DNA of 64,000 nucleotides, from positions 781,130-845,129 of the forward strand of contig JAJVDF010000207.1 in NCBI GenBank assembly GCA_022410635.1, written 5' to 3'. How positions within the stretch are numbered: position 1 is the stretch's first letter; every line of letters begins with the position of its first letter. The notes below the pieces were generated by a model. That model ran no database searches and had not been told where the DNA came from. It saw nothing but the letters and a program-made list of their open reading frames with translations. This DNA comes from Tretioscincus oriximinensis (Eukaryota; Chordata; Lepidosauria; Squamata; Gymnophthalmidae). Below, in pieces: positions 9,942-21,409 of the stretch. A program made the translations under genes and the position numbers.

Positions 9942-10272
9942 GAATCATAGAATCATAGAGTTGGAAGGGACCTCCAGGGTCATGGGGTCCAACCTCCTGC
10001 TCAATGCAGGATTCATTAAACCATCCTAGACTGATGACTGTCCAGTCTCTATTTGAAGACTTCCAGCGAAGGCAAACTCACAACCTCCTGCAGCAAACTA
10101 TTCCACTGGATTATCACCCTTACTGTTAGAATTCTGATATCTAATCTAAATCTACTCCCTTGCAATATTATCCCATTGTTTCTAGTCCTTCCATGTGTCA
10201 ATGAGAACAATGTTGATCTCTCTGCTCTGTGACAGCTCTTCACATATTTGTAGACAGCTATCAGGCTTGAAC
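9942..10272 (-). mobile_element. CR1 LINE 3' end (ATTCTATGATTCT type)
   Basis: Plus strand begins AGAATCATAGAATCATAGAG then TTGGAAGGGACCTCCAGGGT, the reverse complement of a CR1 3' end with its ATTCTATGATTCT terminal repeats. It includes the C-terminal ORF2 segment around 10080-10250. Severely 5'-truncated, as is usual for CR1. Confidence 0.85.
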
Positions 10273-10282
10273 GAAGTCGACT

Positions 10283-10450
10283 CCAAACAACAAGTTAAAA
10301 CCCACAATGTGGAAAAGGACTGCGGAATGGAGCCATCAGATGTACCTATAAATCCATGTGGAACAGGTCATATAACTAACCAGGAAGTAAATACTGAGCA
10401 TGCTCAGCCAAAGATTATGTATTGTCCTGTACTGGTATCTTTTCTCTGTA
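10283..10450. mobile_element. Nonautonomous DNA transposon, family G
   Basis: Carries AACCAGGAAGTAAATACTGA then GCATGCTCAG. Inserted or retained between a CR1 3' end and SINE-tail sequence. Confidence 0.6.
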
Positions 10451-10529
10451 TTCTGGAAAATCCCATCAACAATGCTTATGCAAAGAAAGACTTCTCGCCT
10501 CCCCAGTGGTAGGCATGGTGATTTTGCAA

Positions 10530-10645
10530 AGGATCAACTTTGCTTTGTGAAGCAAAGAACAGAAGGTATAAAAGCCCACTCCTCCTCCTTCTCCTTCTCC
10601 TCTTTCTTCTCCTTCTCCTCCTTTTCATTCTTCTTCTTCTTCTAC
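10530..10645 (+). mobile_element. SINE 3' tail leading into a microsatellite
   Basis: AGAAGGTATAAAAGCCCACT, the end of the SINE tail, is followed at once by about 70 bases of CTC/CTT repeats. The poly-Leu/Ser frames over it are repeat translations. Confidence 0.6.
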
Positions 10646-10745
10646 AAATACTTCTACTACTACTACAAATACTACCATTGCCAACGCCGCCGCCAACGCC
10701 ATCATCAATCAACATCATCATCATCAATCACCATCATCATCATAT
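10646..10745. repeat. Trinucleotide-rich tract (ACT)n, (GCC)n, (CAT)n
   Basis: Runs of CTACTA, GCCGCC and CATCAT units follow the pyrimidine tract; low-complexity and degenerate. Confidence 0.8.
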
Positions 10746-10749
10746 ACTA

Positions 10750-11310
10750 TCTTGGTACAGGAATATATATGTGGTTTGAGTGTATGGAAGTAAATATGCC
10801 CTTTGGAAGAGCATAGTAGCATTGATAAATGAAATTCACAATCAAAATAAATATCTATATCAACTCTTAAGAAAAATCTGAATTTAAATAAAGAAGACGT
10901 ACGTTTGTTAAAACAAGCACCAATGGCTGGGCATATGGTAATAGCTGGAGGGTGGAAAAAAAGAGCACAATGGTCTCTGGTGAATCGGTATGAATAGATG
11001 ACAGAATTTGACCTTTTGAAGGAAAGAAAAATGAAANATATGGGGATTATTATAAATAACGGGTTGGCAGTAAAATGGCAAAGATATATTGCTGCTGGCA
11101 TTTATACAAGTAAAAATTACTATTAACTGAAACAATTATCCTGATCCTGGAGCAATTGAATTCATGAAAATTTGTCCTTTCTGTGTTTCCACTTGGGGAG
11201 GGGGGGTGCTGTTTTGACTTTTTATTTTTCTGTTTGAATTGTGTTTATTACAATTTGTATACTTGTATATTTATTGTAAACATGAATTGTACCCAATTAA
11301 AAAATACACA
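10750..11310 (+). mobile_element. L1-type LINE, 3' end
   Basis: Fragmentary ORF2 C-terminal coding (an ...AGHMVIAGGWKK... block near 10920-10970, comparable to the LVIARGWKD block of the L1 at the left edge) is followed by a 3' UTR with a G tract (11195-11208) and an A-rich end near 11300. Several stops and frameshifts. Confidence 0.65.
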
Positions 11311-11728
11311 ACCCTTGGATCCCCTAGAGGTGTTTGTTACTCAGGGGGGAGTTTCCAGCCGTCCCTTTCCGTGCCCCGGAGGTGGATGTCTCCACCCAAA
11401 AATTATCTACTTCCTTGGCTTTGTTGGGGGCAGAAGGTATAACTGAGGTAGCAGGAAACAAAATGGAACTAAATCCAAATTTCATCTTCTTTCCTTCCAA
11501 ACTAGACTAAAAGAGGCAGTGGGTTAAAACGATCATGGGTTTTGGCTGTGTTGAATCTGCATTGTAGCAAGTTTTATCTTGGTTCTAATATTTCCCTACC
11601 AGTTTAATGTGGATGCAAACTGCTACAGCTAACCTGGATCAAGCAAATTCATATTTAGTGTGGTATAAAGGGCCTCACTACCTTGCTCCATTTGAAAAAT
11701 AAACACATTCTTCAAATCCTCTTTTTAT
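11311..11728. other. Unassigned sequence
   Basis: Frames at 11183-11446 mostly fall in L1 3' UTR and beyond. No domain recognised. Confidence 0.5.
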
Positions 11729-11900
11729 TAGGCTGACCAGATGACCCCTTTTGGGGGGGTTTGAAAACCCGTTTTTGGGGTGCCTCCCATTTTTTTCTGA
11801 GGAAAAATAAAATTGAAAAAAAAATCCTAAGAAAAAACTGGGAGGCACCCCCAAATCTTGTTTTCAGCCCCCGCCCCCCCAAAAAGGGGGTCATCTTCAG
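11729..11900. mobile_element. Foldback hAT-like element, right end eroded
   Basis: Left end TAGGCTGACCAGATGACCCC is intact. Arms with GGGGTGCCTCCC and GGGAGGCACCCCC pair around an A-rich core. The right terminus reads GGTCATCTTCAG in place of GGTCATCTGGTCAGCCTA, so no target duplication can be shown. Confidence 0.75.
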
Positions 11901-11904
11901 TTTA

Positions 11905-12475
11905 TCAGCTACAATGAATATAGACTGAAGATATTGCATGAATGCAGTCAGCTAGTTAACAAAAATAGCTTTGACTGACAATTAACATTTTTTTAAAAGT
12001 ACGAGGAAGTGTAGAGTGATGCAAGAAATTGCTTGGAGTACCATTTTCAAAAAAGAAAAGAAAATAAAGTTTTCTATGATTGATTTTTTGTGTCAGTTGT
12101 TCTTGTGCAATCTGAAACCTAACATACAACTAATTAATGCTGCTGCTCAGCTTGCACTTATTAGAGGGTAAATCTTACTGAATTTTTAATCAGGTATTTA
12201 GGGGACTGAACTGTAAAATGATTCCCGACAATTAGGGGAAAGATGGATACAAATGGCCAATGAGGTTTTGCCTTTTGCTATTACTGGCCAGGCATGTGTG
12301 GGATTTCCTTAGCATATAAACAACTTACTGGCTGTCTGGTTAAGGCCATTTATGCATTCACCTTGCTTGGACTTTAAGGCTAGATTTGCCTGGCTTAAGG
12401 CTAGAGCAAGGCTTTGATTGGGGAATAGTCCAAGTGATTAGCAGGAATAAAGATTCCCCCATCATTCCAAAATCA
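11905..12475. other. Unassigned sequence
   Basis: No gene recognised. Frame 12386-12676 runs into the DNA transposon at 12.48 kb and is not a gene. Confidence 0.5.
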
Positions 12476-12979
12476 TGGGTCCCCATGAGATGTTTTTACT
12501 GTGAAGAATCCAGTCATATCATAAAGAATCCAGTCTATGTGTTCACAGAAGTTCAACGATCCACTTGCAAAGAATCCAGTCTATGTGTTCACAGAAGTTC
12601 AACGATCGACTTGCTAAAAGGACTCATGATCCCTGTTTTTCTTATAGTTCCTTTTTCTGACCTCATTTTGGGATAATGTGTAAATTCACTAAAAAGCCTT
12701 CGTAGGACATTATTTTATGGGAACATGTTAGATAATGTGAGATTTCAAGGCTANATGTAAAGGTTCATTGGTTTGCAGAGTATGCTGGGAATTGTANTAA
12801 GACAATCACAGGAATGAGTTAAGGGACATGTTATGTGATGAGAATACAAGGCAATGGAATGGGAAAACAGGAAACAGAATTGGATATTGAAGGTGAGTGG
12901 GAGGGGGGCAATCACAAATGGGTTATTCTGGATTTAGAGTGAATTCCGGAATAAAACAGATCATGGAGAGGGACCCTTA
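12476..12979. mobile_element. Nonautonomous DNA transposon, family B
   Basis: About 504 bp with imperfect terminal inverted repeats: GGGTCCCCATGA at the left and, on the reverse strand of the right end, GGGTCCCTCTCCATGA. The interior contains GCTGGGAATTGTA and GATTTAGAGTGAATTCCGGA blocks shared with copies at 14.3, 26.2-27.1 and 52.7-54.1 kb. It also holds a 46-bp tandem duplication at 12523-12614. No coding capacity. Confidence 0.7.
12523..12614. repeat. 46-bp tandem duplication
   Basis: Two units starting AAAGAATCCAGTCTATGTGT differ at about one position (GATCCACTT versus GATCGACTT). It lies inside the family B transposon and is absent from the copy at 52.7 kb, so it arose after transposition. 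Confidence 0.9.
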
Positions 12980-13225
12980 AATTACCATAATCTTACTTTG
13001 CATGTGTTGTATTTAAGCAGTCCACAGTCATCCCTATACCCTGAATAAATTCCTGCAGGAAGTGCAAATATTGTATTCTAGACCATATGTGTTCTACATT
13101 TCTGATGAAACCTCCATCCTCATAATTGGGTGAAAAACAATCATGTGACTTTTTATTCAATCATGTTGAAGGAGTCAGGAGGGCATTATAAATAAACGAT
13201 GTTATTGTTGTTGTCATTTATCCCT
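12980..13225. other. Unassigned sequence with a SINE-tail scrap
   Basis: A SINE tail-like GGCATTATAAATAAACGATG with GTTGTTGTTG lies at about 13172-13217. Nothing else recognised. Confidence 0.45.
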
Positions 13226-13480
13226 TTGGATTGCCATAGATACATTATTATTCTGCCTAGTAATTAAATGTGACAAAAAGAAAAGGCACAAAGAGGGAAG
13301 AGAAACAAGCAGATGTTTCTGAAGGCACTTCCCAGTGCTCAGAGGCATGTTGTATGTTGGGGGTACCATTATCATTTAGATACCATTCCCCTTGGTAATT
13401 AAGTATCACAAAAGGAAAGCACACAAGGAGGGAAGAGGAACAAGCAAGTATATTAAATATTACAATATTTTAGGGATTAA
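13226..13480. repeat. Diverged tandem duplication, period about 132 bp
   Basis: GTAATTAAATGTGACAAAAA then GAGGGAAGAGAAACAAGCA (13259-13312) recurs as GTAATTAAGTATCACAAAAG then GAGGGAAGAGGAACAAGCA (13395-13445). Two units; function unknown. Confidence 0.65.
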
Positions 13481-14289
13481 AAAGAAACTGGAAAGAAGGG
13501 ATCCTGCAGCAAAATTATAGAATGATTCTGCCTCTCTCTCTCCCTCTCTCTTGGACATAGCTTGATGCAAAAGCTGTTGCTAAGTAACACTAGAGGCGTA
13601 GGAATCGGATCTCCCTTTTGTCATTCTGTGCAGCCCGGTAAAGTTGTTGGTATTGCGTGTCACTGAGTTGTTTTTGATTCACGAAGACTGAATCCCTTTC
13701 CACACTGAAGTTATTAGCTGCATTTTTAAAGAAATTGGCCACTTCCCACTGCTAGAAGCATTCTCTTCAGCAAGGACCATTCAAATATCTTTCTATAATA
13801 GATGCCATGTGGGGAGATATGTGTAGAAAGTTTGGCAACTGCTTTCTAACAAGAATGTAGTGTGAACTTTTAACTAGCTAAAAGTAGAGATAAGCAAAAC
13901 ATATTTCTCCATTCCTTTTGAAACATTTGAAAAAGGACCTTACTACACAGATCCTTAAATTCAGATTAGCAGTTTGTGCAATGCACTTCTAGATCTCCAG
14001 ATATAATATGGATCCAGGAGGCTCCATTACTTATTGATATAACTCTGCCTCTTTTAGAAGGAGACTGGCCTTGATTAAGGATTTTTATTCTAGATCACTA
14101 GTAGACCCATTCAGTCAGGCCTATCAGTAGATCATGGGTCTCTGACCGAGATGAAAAGAGGTGTGCAGAATACTTGAGGTGTGGATGCCTCAGGCCCATA
14201 TGCCCTTTGATCTCCAGTATATCTGCCAGTATCCCAACATAAACAGTCATTTTTCGTTATATTCCATGAAGAAAGAGTGGCTGAAATAC
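13481..14289. other. Unassigned sequence
   Basis: Short TC-rich stretch near 13530-13552. No gene or repeat family recognised. Confidence 0.5.
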
Positions 14290-14535
14290 ATTCCTAGGTG
14301 TTAAAGGTTATTAGTTCCCAGCTCGCAGAGAATGCTGGGAATTATAGTAAGACAAGCACAGCAATGACTTATGGGAAATGCCATGTGCTGAGATTACAAG
14401 AAAATGTAGGGAAGGCAGGAAACATTGTGGAATATTGAAGGTGAGTAGGGATGCAATTGCATATGGTTATTTTAGATTATTTTAGAGTAAATTCCAGAAT
14501 AAAACACTATAGAGAGTAGGCCTAAGTTTTTATTT
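14290..14535. mobile_element. Family B DNA transposon, right half
   Basis: Contains AGCTCGCAGAGAATGCTGGG, GCAATGACTTATGGGAAATG and AGAGTAAATTCCAGAATAAA, matching the right half of the copy at 12.5 kb. The left half is missing. Confidence 0.65.
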
Positions 14536-15309
14536 TGCACCAGAAAAGGATCTAAGAGTCCTGCTGTCCACATATCATTTCAGGCTGGCACAGACCAGGA
14601 GGCAAGGGTCTTTGGTGCTGGTCTTCTATATCCCAGTTTAGCATTTGAGCCACAGTAGTATACTGATTGTGACCTCTGAAACCATCCAGTATAATTTCCT
14701 CAAATTGAGGCTGGAATAGGAACTATTTCAGAAAGCTTATCCATGATTATATGGATTTCTGCTGAAGGAATGCAGAAAAAAGACCCTTTGAAAATTGCAT
14801 GCTGCTAAGAGAGGCAGGGCACTTCTGACATATTACATATTTGTTTGCTGAACAGGAGCAGTGGGTGATGTCAAAATGGTAGGCTCCCAGAGGCTCCAGC
14901 AGAAAAACCTGAGACTGTCATTTACAGATGTGAGAAGAAGAAGAGGTTTTATTCAGCAGGAGGTGAGCAGGATGCAAATATACATAATACACAAGCACTT
15001 GAAAATCTCTGGCAGTTTTGCAAAAATTGAACAGGAATGCTAATGGGGGACGAGGGCTGGGGTGTGTGACTGTCCTGTGCTTCCACCCACCCAGAGCCAA
15101 TTTTTGCCAGTTTTAGGAGATGCTTGCAAGAATCAAACTCGAACCAGTGTGCTTTCCAACCAATAATTTACTGTGAAATGCTTTTCAGCTGAAAGGTAGA
15201 GAGAGTAAGGCTGCATTCATATGTCGTTTATCTCATGTTACAAAAGTGTAATTTTGCAAAATTTGTCATACATAATTGGCAGGATTGGAAGCTTTATGTC
15301 ATCTACTTT
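14536..15309. other. Unassigned sequence
   Basis: Frames at 14861-15043 and 14918-15100 overlap on opposite strands and show no domain. Confidence 0.5.
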
Positions 15310-15431
15310 CACTGTTTTCAAAAAAAGATTTTTTTAAAAAAGTTGTTTTGTTTTGTTTCCTCAGAAAAAACTGTGAGGCACCCCAAAAACGGGTTTTCAA
15401 CCACCCCAAAAAGGGGTCATCTGGTCAGCCT
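15310..15431. mobile_element. Foldback hAT-like element, right half
   Basis: Ends with AAAAGGGGTCATCTGGTCAG CCTA and has CCTCAGAAAAAACTG and GGCACCCCAAAAACGGGTTT, the right arm of the foldback family. The left arm is not detectable. Confidence 0.7.
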
Positions 15432-16649
15432 ACTGTGGTCTAAAGACCGGACATGGAAGGCTGGACNTGTGTGATTCCGTGGGGCAGATAGAAGGTAAAC
15501 ATGCCTCCAAAGTGCTTTATGTAGGACATGGGGATTATTTAAAAATAATGGCATTACTAGACATTTCACATGTGGACTGTGAAATGTCTAAAGAAAGCTG
15601 GACACAATTACTGGTTACTAATTACGATACTTTTAGAGAACCGATGCTGAAAATTGACTCATATTTTCTAAATGAATAAAATCATCTGGGTTTTTTCCAT
15701 ATTTATTTTTCCAAAGTGATATTTCCATACAATACTTGGTGAGCTCAAAGATGTTTGCTCCACACCTTGCATAGACTGGGTAAAGGAACAGTCCTGCTTC
15801 CGGCCCAGGTTGCAGTAGAATGCAGATGATGTGATGTGGCATTCTGGGCCAGTTCACCCCTCAACGTGATTGGGACCACACTGGAAGGCCTAGCTCACAA
15901 TTCTCTGTAGTTTATTGGAGCAGTTTACAAGCTTCTGAATCTCAGAAGATAAGAAATACATGAAGATTGGGAACAGTCTGCCTGGGGGTCAGGAAGGGAG
16001 ACTACATTGAAAATGAAGCTTTCCTTTCCTCCCTTTTTCCAACACTTTTCCATATTTTTTTGTAACAACTGAAATTTAACCATACCAATAGAACCCAAGC
16101 AGATCACCAATCAGTGTTGACATCTCATGTATTTACAACACCATACAAAGGATCGAGGTTAAAGACCATCAGTGATATGGTCATGCGTTGACGTACACCC
16201 CCAAAGCCTGACCACATACCATTTAAAATGAACTCATGCACAGCCCCGGTTATGTGTTACCACACTTTAGGGCAAGCTCCTCTATGTAGTTAAATAGTCA
16301 CATAAGGCAGCCGGTTCACCAGAGCAAGAAGACGGAATGTAAAAAAAAATCAGCAGAACTAATATTTCAGGTCACGTCAGAAAGTGACACTGTTGCACAA
16401 AGCCACTATTGAAACAGGCCTTAATCCGCTTGTGCTGTGAAATGAATAAAGAGGGAGCCAAAATCCCACCAGAAGAACACTGTGTACCTGTTCTTTACAG
16501 ATCTTGACATTCNAAAAAAACAGCTTTAACCTTCTGGGGTATTAAACCATTGCAGAAATCACCAGCAGCTTTTCCAACCTGAGTGTTTTGACCATGGGTT
16601 ACTGTAAGCATTCCTGGTTGGGCTGTTGGGGACAGGAGTAACATATACT
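15432..16649. other. Unassigned sequence; contains a 13-bp-stem hairpin
   Basis: A perfect 13-bp inverted repeat TAGACATTTCACA with a 7-base loop lies at 15558-15590. The stretch 16130-16480 is somewhat CpG-richer than its surroundings, without recognisable family. No gene seen. Confidence 0.5.
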
Positions 16650-17373
16650 GGAAAGTTTCGACAGCATGCACAGCCAAATGTTGTTTTGCCTCTTTATAAA
16701 TCTGTGGTGAGGCCATATTTGGAATACTGTGTACATTTCTGGTCACCACATCTCACAAAGGATGTTGTGGAACTAGAGAAGGTGCAGAAAAAGGCAANAA
16801 GAATGATGAGGGGCTGGAGCACCTCTCTTATGAAATCCGGCTGCAACGTCTGTGCCTCTTCAGCCTCGAAAGACGACATTTGAGAGGTGATCTGATTGAA
16901 GTGTATGAAATCATGCATGTGATGGATAAGGTGAATAGAAAAAAAATGTTTTCTCTATCGCATAACACTAGGACCAGAGGGCATTCCTTGTAGCTGATGG
17001 GCAGAAGAGTGAGGACAGACAAGGAGAAGTATTTTTTCACCCAGAGGGTCATCGGCCTTTGGAATTTACTTCCAGAAAAGGTGGTGGTACCTTTAAGGCA
17101 GGTTTAGACAAGTTCATGAAGCCAAGGGTATAAATAGATACTAAGCTGGATGTCCTGATCCTGCCTCCGTGATTGAGCAGCATGCTGTATTCCTGAAATG
17201 CAGAGCATCGAGAACAGTTGCAGGGCATCTAAAACAGTTGAAGATTTTGTCTTCTTTTTTTCCAGACTGCCCAGGTGCAATTGGTGGACCTCTGTGTGTG
17301 ACAGAATGCTGGACTAGATGGGCTCCGGCCCAATTCAGCATGGCTCCTCTTATGTTCTTATGATTCACACACT
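16650..17373 (+). mobile_element. CR1 LINE, ORF2 3' end and 3' UTR
   Basis: The best-preserved CR1 coding remnant. The translation has YKSVVRPYLEYCVHFWSPH, then ELEKVQKKA..RM, GDLIEVYEIMH, and a LSHNTRTRGHS-like block, all characteristic of the C-terminal part of CR1 ORF2 downstream of the reverse transcriptase core. Frames are broken by stops, a frameshift near 16850 and an N. The 3' UTR ends ATGGCTCCTCTTATGTTCTT ATGATTC, the terminal repeat that CR1 uses for priming. 5'-truncated; dead copy. Confidence 0.9.
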
Positions 17374-17538
17374 ACAGCTGTTCCGCAATAACCCTCTGGG
17401 ATGGTCTGACAGCTGGCTTTCCAGTAAACCAAGGATGTGGTAAAATGGCTTAAAATACCAGTTCTGTACAGTTTATATAACAATCTGGCAATTGGAGATC
17501 AATTTAAGTTGAATGTGGCTTATTGACNCTGTTTGAAT

Positions 17539-17766
17539 GTAGCCAGTCTGGTCTAATAGTTGGGGTGTCAGATTCTTATGTAAAAGTCTCCTGCCTTGAT
17601 TCTGCATTCCTCTACAAAAGCCAGCTGGCTGACCTTTTGTGGAGCTCTCGCAGCCCCACCTACTTCACAAGGTGTCTGTTGTGAGGGGAAAAACAGAAAG
17701 TTATGTTAGCCACTAAGTCCCTTTGGCTGAGAAAAGCAGGGTATACAAACCAACTCCTCCTCCTTC
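17539..17766 (+). mobile_element. tRNA-derived SINE, near full length
   Basis: tRNA-like head (GTAGCCAGTCTGGTCTAATA, decayed boxes), body with CTCGCAGCCCCACCTACTTC, then tail CCCTTTGGCTGAGAAAAGCA and a final CTCCTCCTCC run. The layout (tRNA head, unrelated body, LINE-like tail) is that of Sauria-type SINEs, which depend on a LINE for movement. Confidence 0.8.
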
Positions 17767-18617
17767 CTCAATTGGCCCCTCATGGTTAACTTTTACTAGC
17801 AATGAAGTACAAAGATCAAGAAAACAAGTAGTTAGAAATCCTGGGGGTTTCCTTGAACAATGCCAGCATGCAGAATGGAGTATTATACTATATTTGCTAG
17901 ATCAGCATAAAGACCAGTGTTGAATTTCTATAGAATGCCAACATGTTATTAAGAACAACACACTATGTCAAAATTTAAAGACAAACTCAATACAAACACA
18001 AGAAATAGGAGGGAAACATTTTGTTTAGCTAAAGGCCATCGTAAAGGTGTCAGTCTTTTCTAATTACTCAGTTACAGAACGATGACAACATTCTTGGAAG
18101 GGTTAAAACATGTTTGATTCTTGTGGTGTTCCTGAGCATGGCAGGATCATAGATCTCAGACTGTAAGTGATTATGGGGATAGCAGCCCATGTCTTTGCCT
18201 GGCCTCTGGGNCGACACATTCATCCACCCTGAATGGGGCAGCAGTCAGAGTTAATAGCTCAGTGAATGGAAAACCAGCCTTTAAAAGTGTTGCACAATGA
18301 AAGGCAGATAGCATGAAATAAAGTAGATTACCTTCTCTCGTATTCCCCCCCCTCCCCCTTTGCCTATTGATATGGAGAGGTTTTGGTCTCAGCTACCTAT
18401 AAGCCCTCATTGTGAGCATACCAAGTCCCTCAAGGGAAGATTTTTGACTCTTTAAATCTGAAAGAAGTTATGAAACTGCAATCAAGAAAATAATCCCATG
18501 CTAATGTGCAATACTATTTTGTGCTTTCCAACTGAAATATGTACATTTCATAAAGGCTGCAGGCACATGTTGTTTTCCTACAGCGATGTAGTATCATTAT
18601 GACTGGCAAAGAGCTTG
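17767..18617. other. Unassigned sequence
   Basis: No gene or family recognised. Confidence 0.5.
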
Positions 18618-18760
18618 GAAGTTTTTGCAGTGCACCTGGGAAAAAAAAGTCCTTTGCTCCGCAAGAAAATGATATCACAAAATGATGCAGAATCGCATAC
18701 TGANCAGGCTCAGTATTTACTTCCTGGTTAGTCGCCTTGTCTGTCCCACGTGGATTTAAA
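18618..18760. mobile_element. Family G DNA transposon fragment
   Basis: Contains CAGGCTCAGTATTTACTTCC TGGTTAGT, the family G core in the orientation opposite to the 7.8 kb copy. Confidence 0.6.
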
Positions 18761-18934
18761 GGATTTATAGCCCCAAGGTAATGGAATAGACTTCCCCTGA
18801 AATGCATCAGATGTCCTCTGCTGAAGATGTTCACTTGCTCTCCTTGGCCTGTGGCAGAGAAAATAACATCTTCTCATGTAGACATTATCATGTTTTTAAA
18901 AAGCTGTTCTATTTTAGCTGTTTCCATAACTGCT

Positions 18935-18990
18935 TCTACCTTGAGACCTTGGAGGGCAGTCACAGAAGATGGGATATAAATATAATTAAT
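18935..18990 (+). mobile_element. L2 LINE 3' tip
   Basis: CCTTGAGACCTTGGAGGGCA then GGGATATAAATATAA resembles the L2 3' terminus. Confidence 0.45.
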
Positions 18991-19668
18991 GTATTTTTGT
19001 TTTAAAAAATCACAAATAACTTTTACACCTAGATGCCACATANTATGAGACATGCACCCTGAACTACAGTGGGACCGTTGATCAAATCCAGCAAGAGAAT
19101 TCTTGTGATATCGTTTGAATGCACCTTTATGAAACTAAATTTGGTAATAGCAGAAAGAATTTTATTTACTTATTTACTCTTTGCAAAGGGGTAAGAGTAA
19201 GGTATTATTCGACCTTGGAAATTTCCCTAGGGTCTCCCAACGTAGAGATTGTTTCACTTTGGTTTTATTAAGGCCTTGTCTCACAGAAGAAGCCTGCTAT
19301 TAATAAACCAGGAGTGATTGACAGTACGTGGGCAATATCTGCTGAAATTTTAGAATAAAGCAGCTGCAAGCTGAATGAAATTTTTTGGAAGTGGCCATTC
19401 CCTGCTGCAAGTGCAGACCTAAATAAATCAGACTATTCTTGCATCAACGAAAGTTAGCATAAAGAACAGGTGGTACATAGCAAAGAGGGTNTATATTGTA
19501 AATAATGTGTGGGCACTTGTATTTATATTGCATGTGTTCATACGTTCCGTGTTAAAACATAGGGCAGGAGTTCCTCTATTAAAAATAAATCCAGCCCTCA
19601 AGCAGCAGCTGAGGTTGAACATATAGGCATATTTTGCTTACTTCATGAGAAAGACCAGAACACCATAG
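18991..19668. other. Unassigned sequence
   Basis: Segment 19140-19400 is complex and repeat-free in appearance and might include conserved sequence, with weak support. No gene seen. Confidence 0.4.
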
Positions 19669-19852
19669 TCCTGACCCGCCCTCACTTAGCCTTATTCTGG
19701 GCTGAAGCTTGNAACAGGAGCCTGACATCTACATGTTAGTGTAGGCTATGGCAGGCTACAAATGGGGCCTGCCATAGTCTACACTGGCATGTTGATGTCC
19801 AAGTTCTGTCCCAAAATATAACCCAGAATAAGACTTAGTGGGGAGAGGGCCC
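19669..19852. mobile_element. Palindromic DNA transposon, family F
   Basis: Ends carry CTTAGCCTTATTCTGGGCT and CCCAGAATAAGACTTAG as inverted repeats. Inner arms AGTGTAGGCTATGGCAGGCT and GCCTGCCATAGTCTACACT also pair. No coding capacity. A close relative is at 28.81 kb. Confidence 0.75.
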
Positions 19853-20577
19853 CAGCGTTTTGCATGGTTCTGTAATGAACGTTTCATATAAATGAAATCA
19901 ACTTTCAGTCTCCCACCTTCCACTTATTTATTCCACTGTAGTTGGATATTCTAGGATAAAGCATTTAAAGAAAGATGGTATATAAGACAAGACCATAGTT
20001 GCAAAAGTTCAGTAATAACATTTTGGGGAATTTATTATTCCACATTGTCTGCATGGGAAATGTGCTGCAAATGTGTGTAAAACTCTCTAAAACCCATTGT
20101 TGGTAGAGCAGATTAATCCAAACTAAATGCATGTAATGCTGGTTAATGTTTCCACCCATTTTGCCTCCCAGCCNGCCTTGAGCTCTGGTCGAACAACAGT
20201 TCTCCGATCTGCTCTAGGGGTTCTGGTCCTTGGGGGGGTCTTTTCGAGTGAACCCAGGAGCATCCCCAAGGATTGGTNACCATGACAGAAAGAGAAATCG
20301 ATGCAGATCTCCTGCCACTACTCATGGGTTTTTGTTAGCAGTTTAATTTTCCTGCTCTAGAGCGGAAAATTCAAACGGCTGCCAAAAGCCAGCAGCAGGA
20401 ACAGCAGGTGATCTGCAGGGATCTCCCTCACAGTCATGGTGCCTGATCCTTGTGTGTGCCTCTGAGTTTGCTAGGATTCAGAAAACCCAAAGATTGCCCA
20501 TGTGGGATTTACACAAGTGAAAACATGCACAAAACCTGAGGTTAAAAAAAGAGCCTACACTTGCTGTGCAAGTCGAT
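19853..20577. other. Unassigned sequence
   Basis: No gene or family recognised. Confidence 0.5.
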
Positions 20578-20685
20578 TTCAAAGAAATAGCCAGGTTAGT
20601 CTTAGTTCAGAACGCCCAGCAAGTGGGGGTTGTACAAGCAAGTGGGGCTTGTAGCACTGTCTCATACTAGCACTTCGAGACTTGG
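20578..20685 (-). mobile_element. Retroelement 3' end, same family as the 5.24 kb palindrome
   Basis: Starts TTTCAAAGAAATAGCCAGGT TAGTCTTAG, matching the left end of the palindromic insertion at 5.24 kb, and includes TAGCACT...CGAGACT. Diverged and truncated. Confidence 0.55.
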
Positions 20686-21113
20686 GCCCTCTGCACATGA
20701 GGTTTTCCTGCCTGATTGTTAATGGGATATCCCAAGTTCATGATTGCTCCAACCCACATTCCAATGGAGGTTTTGGAATGCATCGCAAAGCATCAGGAAA
20801 AAACATGCGAGAAACAAGAATTTCCTGGTTGCTGATTATTTCTGACATTTCTATGAAATGGCCCATTCCAAACCTTCGTGTACCTGCTCGGTTAACAGGA
20901 GCAGGCAAGATCTTGCAAGAAGACTCCAGTGCAAGACAATGGGAATCTCATACACTTCCTGGTTAGTCTGTCTAGAATCTCATACTAAGCATGCTCAGGA
21001 TTTACTTCCTGGTTAGTAGTTTTCTCTGTTCCATGTGCCTGGGATCACAACTGGTTATTTCAGAATTTAACATCATTGCAGTTTTTAACACATAATGTGG
21101 AAGCACTTTCTCT
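20686..21113. mobile_element. Family G DNA transposon, long copy
   Basis: About 428 bp. Left end CCCTCTGCACATGAGGTTTT; right end reads CATTGCAGTTTTTAACACAT then AATGTGGAAG, the reverse complement of the end seen at 7.84 kb. The core ACTTCCTGGTTAGT occurs twice, about 50 bp apart. The short open frame inside has no domain. Confidence 0.65.
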
Positions 21114-21409
21114 TGAAGAAGCCCCACTTGTTGCTCTGCAAGTGCTTGCCTGTTGCGCTGCAAAAATAGGGCCGAAATGAAGCTGAAGAAGAGGGGAAAC
21201 AGCAAAGAGAATTCTGATTCACTTCGCTATTCTCCAAACTGTTTTTTTCCCATGATTCGAGACATGACTTGATTGTAGAACAGGGCAGAAATGGAAAGAA
21301 ATAAAATAGATCTAAGCTACTACCAGGCTCTGCATCGTGTGCTCATGATTTGGAGGTTGCCAGAGAAAACTAACCAGCCTAAAGTGGACAGAAGAGCCTG
21401 AATATTCAA
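21114..21409. other. Unassigned sequence
   Basis: Nothing recognised. Confidence 0.5.

Noticed and set aside
10400..10816. 138-residue frame
   Set aside because: Crosses a family G element, a SINE tail and several triplet repeats.
12523..12614. CRISPR-like direct repeat
   Set aside because: Only two adjacent units with no unique spacers, in a vertebrate transposon.
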